A stretch of DNA of 64,000 nt from UBA952 sp044361535 (GTDB taxonomy: Bacteria > Bacteroidota > Bacteroidia > Flavobacteriales_D > Crocinitomicaceae). Below are positions 26,298 through 35,096 of the stretch, in pieces. Below the pieces are notes generated by a model that did not search any database, was not told where the DNA came from, and saw only the letters and a list, made by a program, of their open reading frames with translations. The translations under genes and the position numbers were made by a program. Within the stretch, counting starts at the first letter, position 1. Each line of letters opens with the position of its first letter. The DNA is taken from assembly GCA_044361535.1 (NCBI GenBank), contig JBIKIQ010000013.1, positions 1-64,000 of the forward strand. The letters are read 5' to 3'.

Positions 26298-27698
26298 TTA
26301 TTCTTTAATAAATTGTTTTGTTATTGAATTGGTTCCATCAGTAATTTCAACTTGGTAAATTCCCTTGCTCAATATTGAAATGTCAATCGTGTGCATTTTT
26401 GAAAGTGTTTTATTCATACTAATAATCCTTCCATTTAAATCCAATAGTTGATATTTGAATTCACTTTTAACGGATTCAATAGTCACGAATTGATTTGCTG
26501 GATTTGGATATAGTGTAATTTTTGAATCATACAGTTCATTTAGTCCTGAGGTCATGGTAATTGGCTGACTCAACGCACAGAAACAATATCCGGAAACTTC
26601 TACTTGATACGTCGCCCCTAAATCTACAGGAATGTTATAACAAAATTCTGTTTCACCTGCTATTGGTTGACCATTCATATACCATTGGTATGAGCCCCCT
26701 AAAAGTGAGGGACAATATACACCAGTTCCTTGATTTGGATCATTCTCTATAACGATTGTTGGTGGTGCATATAAACCAATTGACTGATTTACAGTTCCAT
26801 TTGTTGATTGCATTGCCTGATAAAAGAGTTGATACGATTGGCACATCCCCTTTAATTTAAAATCCAACCAAGGATCAAGTATGGCAAAAGTTGCAGTTTG
26901 TTGTTCAGCTCTAGAAATTGAAATATTCGTTGAAGACGTACTTTCACCAAAATCGCAGTTAAAATTACTATTTGCAAAATAACAATGTGCTCCGCCCGTA
27001 ATGGATACAAAACCTTTACAAATACTGTTTAATCCTTGATAAATGGGAATATGGTGATCTGCAGGTGGCGTTACTCCATCAGATGAACCAGAAAAAATTA
27101 AAGTCGGAATGCCAACATTTGGAGCAGCACCAATTGCAGATGGCGTTGTTTCTGCGGGTGCCAAACCTATAACTGTTTGCATGTGCGGGTAATTTATTGT
27201 ATTTGACGCGGCAAGAATTGCAGCTCCACCACCCATGGAATGCCCCATAATAGCAGATTTTTGTAAAATAGAACCATAAAAAATAGAGGTGTTATTGGAA
27301 TTTAATGCCACCATTTTATCGTTAACAATCAATAGATCGCTTCCAAAATCACCATGACTTGGTCCAGGAATTAAACCGCCTTCCGTTCGAGGGAAAGCCA
27401 AAACATAACCCCTTGCCACGTAATGTTGCCAAATATTTGAGTAGGCATCCCAAGACATAGCGAAACCATGACCAAAAGTAATTACAGGAAATTGACCTGA
27501 TGCTACTGCCACATTATCCCCGGCTGTCGAAGCAGGATAATAAATTTCTGTTTGTATTTGTCGACCAGCTCCTCCTCCAGACCCAAATCCTCCTGTTCTC
27601 GAAGGATCATTAAATGTGATTGTTGTATGACCAACTTGGTATTGTGCACCTACATTTAGAACAAAAATGAAAACTAGTAGCGAAAAGAGAAACTTCAT
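26298..27698 (-). CDS. Secreted alpha/beta hydrolase with T9SS sorting domain
   Basis: 466 residues from the ATG at 27698, which gives a clean signal peptide (FLFSLLVFIFVLNVGAQ); the longer reading adds ten residues before it. The hydrolase has nucleophile Ser in GHSMGGGAAI, the acid in SGSSDGVTPP and His in GGAHCYF, in the layout of the dienelactone hydrolase/polyester-hydrolase group. A Cys-containing Ig-like stretch (CPSLLGGSYQWYMNGQPI) precedes the type A sorting domain ending KQFIKE. Substrates could be esters or polyesters; nothing in the sequence decides. It lies between the WG-repeat gene and the PNGase F-like gene in one operon. Confidence 0.85.
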   Translation of the reverse strand: MKFLFSLLVFIFVLNVGAQYQVGHTTITFNDPSRTGGFGSGGGAGRQIQTEIYYPASTAGDNVAVASGQFPVITFGHGFAMSWDAYSNIWQHYVARGYVLAFPRTEGGLIPGPSHGDFGSDLLIVNDKMVALNSNNTSIFYGSILQKSAIMGHSMGGGAAILAASNTINYPHMQTVIGLAPAETTPSAIGAAPNVGIPTLIFSGSSDGVTPPADHHIPIYQGLNSICKGFVSITGGAHCYFANSNFNCDFGESTSSTNISISRAEQQTATFAILDPWLDFKLKGMCQSYQLFYQAMQSTNGTVNQSIGLYAPPTIVIENDPNQGTGVYCPSLLGGSYQWYMNGQPIAGETEFCYNIPVDLGATYQVEVSGYCFCALSQPITMTSGLNELYDSKITLYPNPANQFVTIESVKSEFKYQLLDLNGRIISMNKTLSKMHTIDISILSKGIYQVEITDGTNSITKQFIKE

Positions 27699-27732
27699 GA
27701 AAAAAATATTAGAACATGAAATTAACACTTTT

Positions 27733-30597
27733 TCAATTAAATAACTCGGAAAATTTAGCTGAAATACCTTCTTGCCTTAAAATTGTTTCTTTTGGAATTA
27801 AAAGTTGATTGAACCATCCTCGACTATTTTCAACGTAAAACACGGCTCCAAAGGGAGAGATATGACACTCATTCTTAACTAAATCCGAATAAAAGGATGG
27901 TGAATTGCAATTTAAATTTAAATCTCGCCTGTTTTGAATAGCAATTTTCAAGAACTCCACAAGTAAGCTATCCGATGGAAATAGTTGCTCTCGAATAACT
28001 TTTTGAATGGCCTGACCGTTCCAGAAAAAATTAAAAATCGAATCAGGGATTTCCTTTACCTCATCTGCGGAATTCGGATAATCTTGATATGGCATTCCTC
28101 CTTGAGAATAGGATGAATAAATAGGATTTGGATCAAGAACATCAATTGAGACTGAAACACAATTTTTTCCGGCGAAGGCGATGCTGTATTTTTCTTGTAT
28201 AGGGATTTTATAATAGGCTATGCTGTCCTCCTTTTTAATTGTTTCAAGTTTTCCCGTTTTTTTATTCTCCACAAACTGAATATTTGAATATAAACCAAAG
28301 GGATTATAGGTTCGCTTGGCATTAGGTGTGCATGAAATATCTGTACTCGATTCAGCGATAGAAAAAGGACACGCTTTGTTTTTCTTGTAGCGTTTATTGA
28401 GTTTTTGATAGAGCTCCTTTGCATACGGCATCTTTAAAACATCCACCCAACTATTTTCAGACAGTTTGATCGTAAAATAAACGTAAGATCTATCTGTTTT
28501 AGTGAAGGCTGAATGAAATAAAATCGAATCAAATTCCGCTTTTTCAGCTAAATAAATCCTTCCTTTTTGATCAAAAAGCAATTTTTGCTTCTTGTTTGCC
28601 AAAAACCAATAATCATTTACTGGGTGAGTTCCGAACCGGGAAATACTTGATTTTGATTTCCAATTGTTTAAATAATGATTGAAAACATATTCGAATTCAG
28701 TAAATAGTGTGTCCATAACCCACCTTTTTTTTGGATGAAACACACCGAACTTTTTGCTTGTGGTTTGAACCAAATATAAACTATCAGATATACGATTAAT
28801 TCCCAAGAATTTTGGTTTAAGCACCCATGTTAAATCTGTATTGACAATTCCTACCTTATTATTTTCTTTTGCAATCACTGGCTCTGTAAATAAATGGATT
28901 TGCTCAAATTGAATAGGTGATTTCTTTACTCCGTTGGTGTCAAAAACCATCCATTTTTCACCTGGTGATTTACTCACCCAAACAAGATTATATTGTTCGT
29001 AATGCAATGAAATATCTTGATAAAGCGTATCAATAATAAATTTCCCTGTCCTCATATTGAATGCTCCCACTTTTCCTGAAATGGAATGCACCTTTGCCAA
29101 TTTATGATAGGGTTCCATATACTGAATTCTTGTTTTCTTTTTGTTATCGGCTGAAATCAAATACGTATATTGGTTGCTGTTTTTGTCGTAATAAGTTAAT
29201 TTTTTGTTTACTCCTATTGGATAAATATCAACATTATTTCTAACAGCACTATCGATCGCAAATGCATCATATTGATAATTTGTAAATTGTAAAACCTCAA
29301 TGGAATCTAGTCTAAACAAAACTTTTCCTTTTACAATCGATATCGTGTCGTTAAATTGAACCTTTGAGATTTCATTATTGGTAGAAAAGTAATAGCCTTC
29401 ATTAAACAAGAATTTATCATACTCAATTGGAACTACCACCTGATTCAATTCATTTATCAAACCAAATTTGTTGTTTTTCTTTGCAAGCAAAAGAGTTAAG
29501 TGAGTATTGTAATCATCCGAAATATGCGCATTTATTTCTAGAATTTCCAATTCATCGTATTCCGGAGGGATAGTCTCCTTTCCTTGCATATTCAAGATTC
29601 CGCAATTACCTTGCTGATAAACTTTATATGTGCAGGTGGCAGTTCTTTTCGAATAGGAAAAAGGCTCTATGGCATCATAAATTGGTTCGGCTAATTGATT
29701 TCCTAAACCATTAAAAAGTCCCACTTTATCCTTGCAACGACTTAGCCAAGTATAATCACAGAACAAACATTCAGGAACATGTGTATAACTATTACTTTCT
29801 AGAGGCCAAAACTGGCATGGCCATTCTATAAAATTACTCCCATCAGCATCCATGAAGGCAGTTGAATTTGAATCGTGCAAAATGAATTTCTCATTGCAAT
29901 ATTGAATACTTTGATACTTTCTTTCAAGAACAACTTTCCCGTCCTTGTTAATTATTCCAGAATTGCCATTTACGCGTGAATAACCACCTAAATCGCCTAT
30001 TGGGGCTAATCCAAACTCGTTGAAAGGTAGGCAAAACCCTTTAATTTCTGATTGGAGAATTTTTCCATCTAAATCAATTCTAGTGGTGAAAAACTGCTCC
30101 CCTTCTCTGTTATATAAAAGAATATGATCACTTGAAATATGAGAATAATCAAATGGTTTTCTCGTGATTTTTTCGCCATTTCTGTTATGTATCGCATTAT
30201 TCGCATAAGCGGTCCCTGATGAAATAAAAAAAGGATAATTGAATACTAATTGATAATGAACTGGAGGAATAATTTCTCCATTCCTAAGGTGGTAAATGCC
30301 GTAAAAATGTTTTTGACGAATGGAAAAAAGGGTATCATTTAACATACTGACCCATTCATATTTTGGTGGGATTATTTCTTTTCCTTCTTTAGAAATCAAG
30401 CCTCTTCCATTTTCATTTAATGTCAAAAAGTAGCTATCCCCTTGTGATTCTATAAGGGTATAATCAGGCTGAACAACCCACTTTCCTTCTGTATTCATTA
30501 AGCCATAGCCACAACCTAAATTGTCTTTAACAATAGTAAGTTGGCTGGTTACCCAAAAAGTAGATAGAAAAAAAAATAAACAAATAATGAACTTCAT
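27733..30597 (-). CDS. Secreted WG-repeat protein
   Basis: 954 residues. A signal peptide (IICLFFFLSTFWVTSQ) is followed by many WG (KWG) repeats of the form G-L-x-N-x-x-G-x-x-x-x-P-x-Y-x-x-I, such as GYGLMNTEGKWVVQPDY, RGLISKEGKEIIPPKY and CGILNMQGKETIPPEY. Repeats fill about the first 650 residues and become irregular later; the last ~200 have no repeat I recognise. There is no T9SS sorting domain. WG repeats probably form beta structures for protein interaction. First gene of a three-gene operon with the hydrolase and the PNGase F-like protein. Confidence 0.85.
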   Translation of the reverse strand: MKFIICLFFFLSTFWVTSQLTIVKDNLGCGYGLMNTEGKWVVQPDYTLIESQGDSYFLTLNENGRGLISKEGKEIIPPKYEWVSMLNDTLFSIRQKHFYGIYHLRNGEIIPPVHYQLVFNYPFFISSGTAYANNAIHNRNGEKITRKPFDYSHISSDHILLYNREGEQFFTTRIDLDGKILQSEIKGFCLPFNEFGLAPIGDLGGYSRVNGNSGIINKDGKVVLERKYQSIQYCNEKFILHDSNSTAFMDADGSNFIEWPCQFWPLESNSYTHVPECLFCDYTWLSRCKDKVGLFNGLGNQLAEPIYDAIEPFSYSKRTATCTYKVYQQGNCGILNMQGKETIPPEYDELEILEINAHISDDYNTHLTLLLAKKNNKFGLINELNQVVVPIEYDKFLFNEGYYFSTNNEISKVQFNDTISIVKGKVLFRLDSIEVLQFTNYQYDAFAIDSAVRNNVDIYPIGVNKKLTYYDKNSNQYTYLISADNKKKTRIQYMEPYHKLAKVHSISGKVGAFNMRTGKFIIDTLYQDISLHYEQYNLVWVSKSPGEKWMVFDTNGVKKSPIQFEQIHLFTEPVIAKENNKVGIVNTDLTWVLKPKFLGINRISDSLYLVQTTSKKFGVFHPKKRWVMDTLFTEFEYVFNHYLNNWKSKSSISRFGTHPVNDYWFLANKKQKLLFDQKGRIYLAEKAEFDSILFHSAFTKTDRSYVYFTIKLSENSWVDVLKMPYAKELYQKLNKRYKKNKACPFSIAESSTDISCTPNAKRTYNPFGLYSNIQFVENKKTGKLETIKKEDSIAYYKIPIQEKYSIAFAGKNCVSVSIDVLDPNPIYSSYSQGGMPYQDYPNSADEVKEIPDSIFNFFWNGQAIQKVIREQLFPSDSLLVEFLKIAIQNRRDLNLNCNSPSFYSDLVKNECHISPFGAVFYVENSRGWFNQLLIPKETILRQEGISAKFSELFN

Positions 30598-30631
30598 CCA
30601 GTTTTAAACGCTTTAAAAAATCAGTCGTTGC

Positions 30632-32926
30632 CTATCGAATGGCCCGTTCATTAAACAAAACGTATCCATAACTCAACTGAAAAGCAAATGCATATTTTTG
30701 GGTTGGGAAATAATTGAGCGTTGCTCGAATTGGTCCCACTATAGAATGAAAAATCAATGAAGTAGAAGCTAAAAATGTTTCTCCTTTAAATGGTTTTATG
30801 TACTGAATGGTACCATCGTCATTTTTCTGCAGTTGTAAAAAGGGCTGATAATAGTATGCATCAATACGATAATCGATGTTTTTACGTATACTAAATACCA
30901 AGTTCAGGCCTCCACCAAGATGTTGATGCGAACGAAACTCAGGTAAGAAATACGTTTCTTGATCCGGAATTATGGAAAAAGCTGGTAAAGAAAGTAATGA
31001 AGCTGTATAATTTGCAAATAACGACTGTGAGGTTAATTGACCCTTTGCATGTATTCCAAGATGAAAGGACTTATTTGAAATAACAAATGATTGAAATTCA
31101 GAGGTTACGTTAAACCAAGAATGGTATTTCCGGAATGTCTCTTCAAATGCAGAAGTTGAGCCTGGAGTTGTGTTTTCTCTTCCCTCAACTAAGCGTGCTT
31201 TGAATTGAAAATAATGTCCAGAATTAGCAAATTGTTTTCTATTCAAACTATTTCGGGTAAATTCCCAACTTATTGAGCTCCCATAGAATGAAGTTAAATC
31301 AGCGGTATCTTTATTGGTGAAATTTGCATTCTGATAATACTCATCATCTAATTCAAAATACCTAAAGTTGAAGGTTGATTTCGAATTATTTCCAATTGGG
31401 TGTTTAAATTGAACACCAGCATACATTTCATTTTGCACCAAAAAAGAAGGTTGAACATCTTCAAAAAACGTAGCAAAACTGCGAAAATAATCCCAGCGAT
31501 TCATCACAAAATATGCAGATGCTGAAACTGGATAAATACTCGGCAACTCAATGTTTACATCAGTTTTTACCGAACCGTAAAATTTTCCAAAATACGATTC
31601 CGCATGAATACTTGAAGCTGCAGAACCAACCATTTTATAGGTCAATCCAACATATCCGGTATTAACTGGACGAGATGAAAAATGCCCACCCAAATCCAAT
31701 TGAAAATCTCGTGCTTTGCGGATAAATAATTTCAAGTTGTAACTTGAATCCTTTTTTAAAGAAAGAGTTGGATAAATGAAATCAATTTGTGGAGTTGAAT
31801 ACAATCTGAAATATCTTTTTTCAAGCTTTTCATAGGTTAGTGTTCTTTTGGAATTACTTCCAAGGATGGTTTTCTTTGCAAATCTGACCCCCCTACTCTT
31901 TTGTTCATCTTGTTCCACTGAACTAATTTTCAATGGTACGATTGACCCACGGAAAACCTTTCTTCGTTCAGTCAACTCATCCACTGAAATGCGTTTATCT
32001 ACTTTCAATTTGAGCGAATCAATCATTTCAATTGTTGCCTTATAACCCGCTTCTATGGCGAATTTAGCATCCTTAAAATCGAAGGTTCCAATATCAGATT
32101 TAGGTTGAATAATTAATCCATCGGCGCAAGGGAGATTAAAATTGGAATAACTGACCAACATATTTTGAAGCACACCTATAAAATCTTGTTCATCTGGCGC
32201 CGAGGCATTACCTGATACATTACTTCCAATGATAAAATCAGGATGAAATTCATTGTACATCACATCGGCAGGAAAATTATTATACAATCCGCCGTCAAAA
32301 AGGAGTGTCCCATTTATTCGTATCGGATTGACATACAAAGGATACGTCATGGAGGCACGAACGGCTTCATTCAAATTTCCTCTTGAAAAAACAACACTTT
32401 TTTTATTCAAAAAATCAGAGGCAACAGAGCGAAAAGGCACAAATAAATTATTAAAATCATTGTTTCTGGACGCTCCAACTGTACCCATGATTTGCATCAT
32501 TTTAAAATCCAGTAGTGCAGGGCTAACTAGGTTTAAAGGAATTGATCGTCGTAAAAGACTATCTTTTGAAAAAGAAAAATCGACGGTTCCTGCGTGCTGA
32601 TCTGATTCCCGAAAAAGAAATCTTTTTGAGGCATCCAATTCACCCGAAGTCATTTGTTGAAATTCATCCGACAAAACAAAGGCTTCAATTTCTAGAGGTG
32701 AATATCCAGCGGCATACATCGCTCCTGTCAATGCTCCAGCAGAGGTCCCTGTAATAAAATCAATGGGGATTCCGTTTTCCTCAAGCGCTTTCAAAACACC
32801 GATATGTGCCAAACCAGCTGCACCACCTCCACTAAGAACCAAGCCAATTCGTTCTTGTGAATCCATTAATTGGATATTCAAAAATTGAATAATAAATAGC
32901 AGAAAAGGGAGTTTTATTCGGCTCAA
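30632..32926 (-). CDS. Patatin-like phospholipase with outer-membrane barrel (type Vd-like)
   Basis: 764 residues. After a signal peptide comes the patatin domain: the oxyanion loop SGGGAAGLAHIGVL, the nucleophile in GTSAGAL and the dyad Asp in DGGLYNNFP. A middle segment follows, and the last ~380 residues form a surface-antigen/BamA-like beta barrel ending in a hydrophobic strand (QLSYGYVLFNERAIR). The plan matches PlpD-type autotransporters, where the lipase is displayed or released through its own barrel. Translation seems to begin at TTG 32926; no in-frame ATG precedes the signal peptide. A promoter box TATTTTTG lies just upstream. Confidence 0.88.
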   Translation of the reverse strand: MSRIKLPFLLFIIQFLNIQLMDSQERIGLVLSGGGAAGLAHIGVLKALEENGIPIDFITGTSAGALTGAMYAAGYSPLEIEAFVLSDEFQQMTSGELDASKRFLFRESDQHAGTVDFSFSKDSLLRRSIPLNLVSPALLDFKMMQIMGTVGASRNNDFNNLFVPFRSVASDFLNKKSVVFSRGNLNEAVRASMTYPLYVNPIRINGTLLFDGGLYNNFPADVMYNEFHPDFIIGSNVSGNASAPDEQDFIGVLQNMLVSYSNFNLPCADGLIIQPKSDIGTFDFKDAKFAIEAGYKATIEMIDSLKLKVDKRISVDELTERRKVFRGSIVPLKISSVEQDEQKSRGVRFAKKTILGSNSKRTLTYEKLEKRYFRLYSTPQIDFIYPTLSLKKDSSYNLKLFIRKARDFQLDLGGHFSSRPVNTGYVGLTYKMVGSAASSIHAESYFGKFYGSVKTDVNIELPSIYPVSASAYFVMNRWDYFRSFATFFEDVQPSFLVQNEMYAGVQFKHPIGNNSKSTFNFRYFELDDEYYQNANFTNKDTADLTSFYGSSISWEFTRNSLNRKQFANSGHYFQFKARLVEGRENTTPGSTSAFEETFRKYHSWFNVTSEFQSFVISNKSFHLGIHAKGQLTSQSLFANYTASLLSLPAFSIIPDQETYFLPEFRSHQHLGGGLNLVFSIRKNIDYRIDAYYYQPFLQLQKNDDGTIQYIKPFKGETFLASTSLIFHSIVGPIRATLNYFPTQKYAFAFQLSYGYVLFNERAIR

Positions 32927-32944
32927 TTTTGTTCCTTTGTAAAC

Positions 32945-32952
32945 AAAAATAA
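32945..32952 (-). promoter_or_regulatory. Promoter -7 box of the patatin gene
   Basis: TATTTTTG on the minus strand, 18 bp before the TTG start. A TTG about 23 bp further upstream could be the -33 element, at the long end of the usual spacing. Confidence 0.45.
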
Positions 32953-32987
32953 GTCATTGTCAGCAGACTACCACCAACCCAAAAAAA

Positions 32988-34160
32988 ATGAAAGAAAATT
33001 TAACAAATAGCCTTCAAACAATCACGTTAAAAACATTTTACGGTTTTGAACAAACATTAGCTGATGAACTCACAGAACTTGGATACAAAGACTTAACACT
33101 TTTAAATAGGGCCGTTCAATTGAAAGGAACGTGGAAAGACATTTATTACTTAAATCTTCACAGTCGCTGTGCCCTTTCCGTTTTGGTAGAAATTACGAGA
33201 TTTTCGATCAAAGAAGAGAAAGATATTTACAAAAAAGCCAAACAAATTCCATGGACAGAATGGTTTGATATAAACAAATCGTTTGCTGTTAAAGGAGCTG
33301 TTTTCTCAACTATTTTCACGAACACCAAGTACCCGATGCTTTTGGTAAAAGACGCTATTACGGATACATTTAGAGAAAAATACGAAGATCGTCCCAATGT
33401 TGAAATTACCAAACCTGACGTTTTAATCGACTTGTACGTGCGAGAAAATCAAGCGACAATTTCAATCAATACGAGTGGAGCTCCCTTATTTCAGCGCGAA
33501 TACCGAAAAGAAACTGGCTTGGCTCCTATGAACGAGGTTGTTGCTGCTTGCCTAATTCGCATGTCTGGTTGGGATAGAAAAACGACTTTTCTCGATCCAT
33601 TTTGTGGTTCTGGGACTTTGGTTGCTGAGGCAGCATTATTGGCAAGCGGAATACCATCAAACATTGAACGCCAATTTTATGCGTTTAAAAATTTGAAGAA
33701 TTACGATAGCGAATTGTGGAATTCCATTTATGAAGCTGTTGATTATAAAATCAGGGAATTACCGTGTAAAATTATGGGTTCAGACATCAATGACACGATG
33801 GTGTTGAAAGCACGAAGAAACATTCGAAATTTTGCTTTTTCACGTTCTGTTGAAATAAATGGAATGAACTTCAATCAGGTGAAATCAAACGACGAACCTG
33901 TTTTCATAATAACCAATCCTCCTTACGGAGAGCGCATGGGAGAGAGAATTAACGAGCTATATGAAGCTATCGGAAATTGGTTAAAGCATTCCATGACCAA
34001 TTCAGTTTGCTGGATAATCTCTTCAAATGAAGATGCATTAAAATCACTTGGATTGAAAACATCTGTTCGCCAAAAAGTGTTTAATGGAGACTTGGAGTGT
34101 AGTTTTCGCAAGTTTGAAATCTATGCTGGAAGCAAAAAACAACAAGAAATCACTGAGTAA
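32988..34160 (+). CDS. THUMP-domain rRNA (guanine-N2) methyltransferase, RlmL-N/YpsC-like
   Basis: 390 residues. The N-terminal ~160 form a ferredoxin-like plus THUMP RNA-binding unit; the C-terminal Rossmann methyltransferase has DPFCGSGTLVAEAALLASG (SAM site, quoted length 19) and TNPPYGERMG, the catalytic NPPY. The family methylates guanine N2 in 23S rRNA (G2445 in E. coli) or tRNA, and this single-domain form lacks the second methylase half of RlmL. It is divergent from the patatin gene and 15 bp upstream of yaaA. Confidence 0.9.
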   Translation: MKENLTNSLQTITLKTFYGFEQTLADELTELGYKDLTLLNRAVQLKGTWKDIYYLNLHSRCALSVLVEITRFSIKEEKDIYKKAKQIPWTEWFDINKSFAVKGAVFSTIFTNTKYPMLLVKDAITDTFREKYEDRPNVEITKPDVLIDLYVRENQATISINTSGAPLFQREYRKETGLAPMNEVVAACLIRMSGWDRKTTFLDPFCGSGTLVAEAALLASGIPSNIERQFYAFKNLKNYDSELWNSIYEAVDYKIRELPCKIMGSDINDTMVLKARRNIRNFAFSRSVEINGMNFNQVKSNDEPVFIITNPPYGERMGERINELYEAIGNWLKHSMTNSVCWIISSNEDALKSLGLKTSVRQKVFNGDLECSFRKFEIYAGSKKQQEITE

Positions 34161-34175
34161 TTTGTCTTTTTGGTC

Positions 34176-34934
34176 ATGAAAATTCTACTTTCTCCAGCTA
34201 AATCAATTCAAACGGAAGGAATAAAAGCAGAAGTTTTTTCGGAAATGCCTCGTTTTGTTTCTGAATCCGAAAAATTAGTAAAAAAACTCAAAAGGCTTAA
34301 GCCGAAAGCATTGGCTTCATTGATGGACATTTCTATGGATTTGGCAAACTTAAATCATTCACGATTTCAGCATTGGTCTATTGAACTTCAGGAGGAGTGG
34401 CTTCCGGCAGCCGCAATTTTTACGGGTGAGGCTTACAAAGGATTGAATTACAACGAGCTTTCAGAAACCAATAAACAAAGAGCCCAAGAACGCTTACGGA
34501 TTTTATCAGGATTGTATGGATTACTCAAACCTGCCGATTTAATTTTACCTTACCGCTTGGAAATGGGAACTCCTTTTCAACCTACGCCAAAAGAATCGTC
34601 ACTTTATTCTTTCTGGAGACCAAAACTTACCAAATCACTGGCAAATGAACTCAGTTCGGATGAAATCATCATTAATCTGGCTTCCGCCGAATACAGCAAG
34701 GCACTTGATTTCAAAAAACTAAAAAATCGTGTTATCACCCCTACCTTCAAAGAGTTTAAAAACGGCAAATTTTCTACGGTAATGATTTTTTCAAAACACG
34801 CTCGCGGAAGCATGAGTCGGTACCTCATCGAAAATAACTTGGAAGATATTGAACAACTCAAAACGTACAACGTAGATAATTACGAATTCAACGAAGCTCA
34901 ATCTTCTGAAAATGAATGGGTTTTTGTTCGGTAA
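34176..34934 (+). CDS. yaaA: Peroxide stress protein YaaA
   Basis: 252 residues from the ATG at 34176. The N-terminus MKILLSPAKSIQ, the central LSGLYGLLKPADLILPYRLEMG (key part LSGLYGLL) and INLASAEYSKAL identify the YaaA/DUF328 family. In E. coli YaaA lowers intracellular unincorporated iron during peroxide stress and binds DNA; it acts in the cytosol. It is probably co-transcribed with the rRNA methylase 15 bp upstream. The next gene is preceded by direct repeats starting 43 bp downstream. Confidence 0.93.
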   Translation: MKILLSPAKSIQTEGIKAEVFSEMPRFVSESEKLVKKLKRLKPKALASLMDISMDLANLNHSRFQHWSIELQEEWLPAAAIFTGEAYKGLNYNELSETNKQRAQERLRILSGLYGLLKPADLILPYRLEMGTPFQPTPKESSLYSFWRPKLTKSLANELSSDEIIINLASAEYSKALDFKKLKNRVITPTFKEFKNGKFSTVMIFSKHARGSMSRYLIENNLEDIEQLKTYNVDNYEFNEAQSSENEWVFVR

Positions 34935-34976
34935 GAATTAATTTTTCCGTTAATCCCCATTTTTTACTCATCAAAT

Positions 34977-35066
34977 CACAAAAAGTCGTACGAAAAAATG
35001 TGATTAAACACAAAAAGTCGTACGAAAAAATGTGAAATTTGACAAAAAGTCGTGGGAAAAAGTGTA
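34977..35066. repeat. Three direct repeats with 32-bp period (operator-like)
   Basis: Two identical 27-bp copies (34977-35003 and 35009-35035) have the form CACAAAAAGTCGTACGAA followed by AAAATGTGA. A third, degenerate copy (35041-35066, with CGTGGG for CGTACG) runs into the promoter of the ATPase gene. Each copy has CACA/TGTG ends and a CGTACG centre, so each is partly palindromic. The period of three helical turns places all copies on one DNA face. Confidence 0.8.
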
Positions 35067-35072
35067 TCTTTG
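35065..35072 (+). promoter_or_regulatory. Promoter -7 box of the ATPase gene
   Basis: TATCTTTG overlaps the end of repeat copy 3. Transcription would begin near 35076, which excludes the GTG at 35052 and supports the ATG at 35097. A TTG at 35039-35041 lies 23 bp upstream. Confidence 0.6.
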
Positions 35073-35096
35073 AATACGATTTTGAATTTAGAACAC

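Noticed and set aside
34977..35066. Plasmid or phage replication origin
   Set aside because: Iteron-like, but only three copies, with a promoter box at the end and no replication initiator or partition gene nearby.
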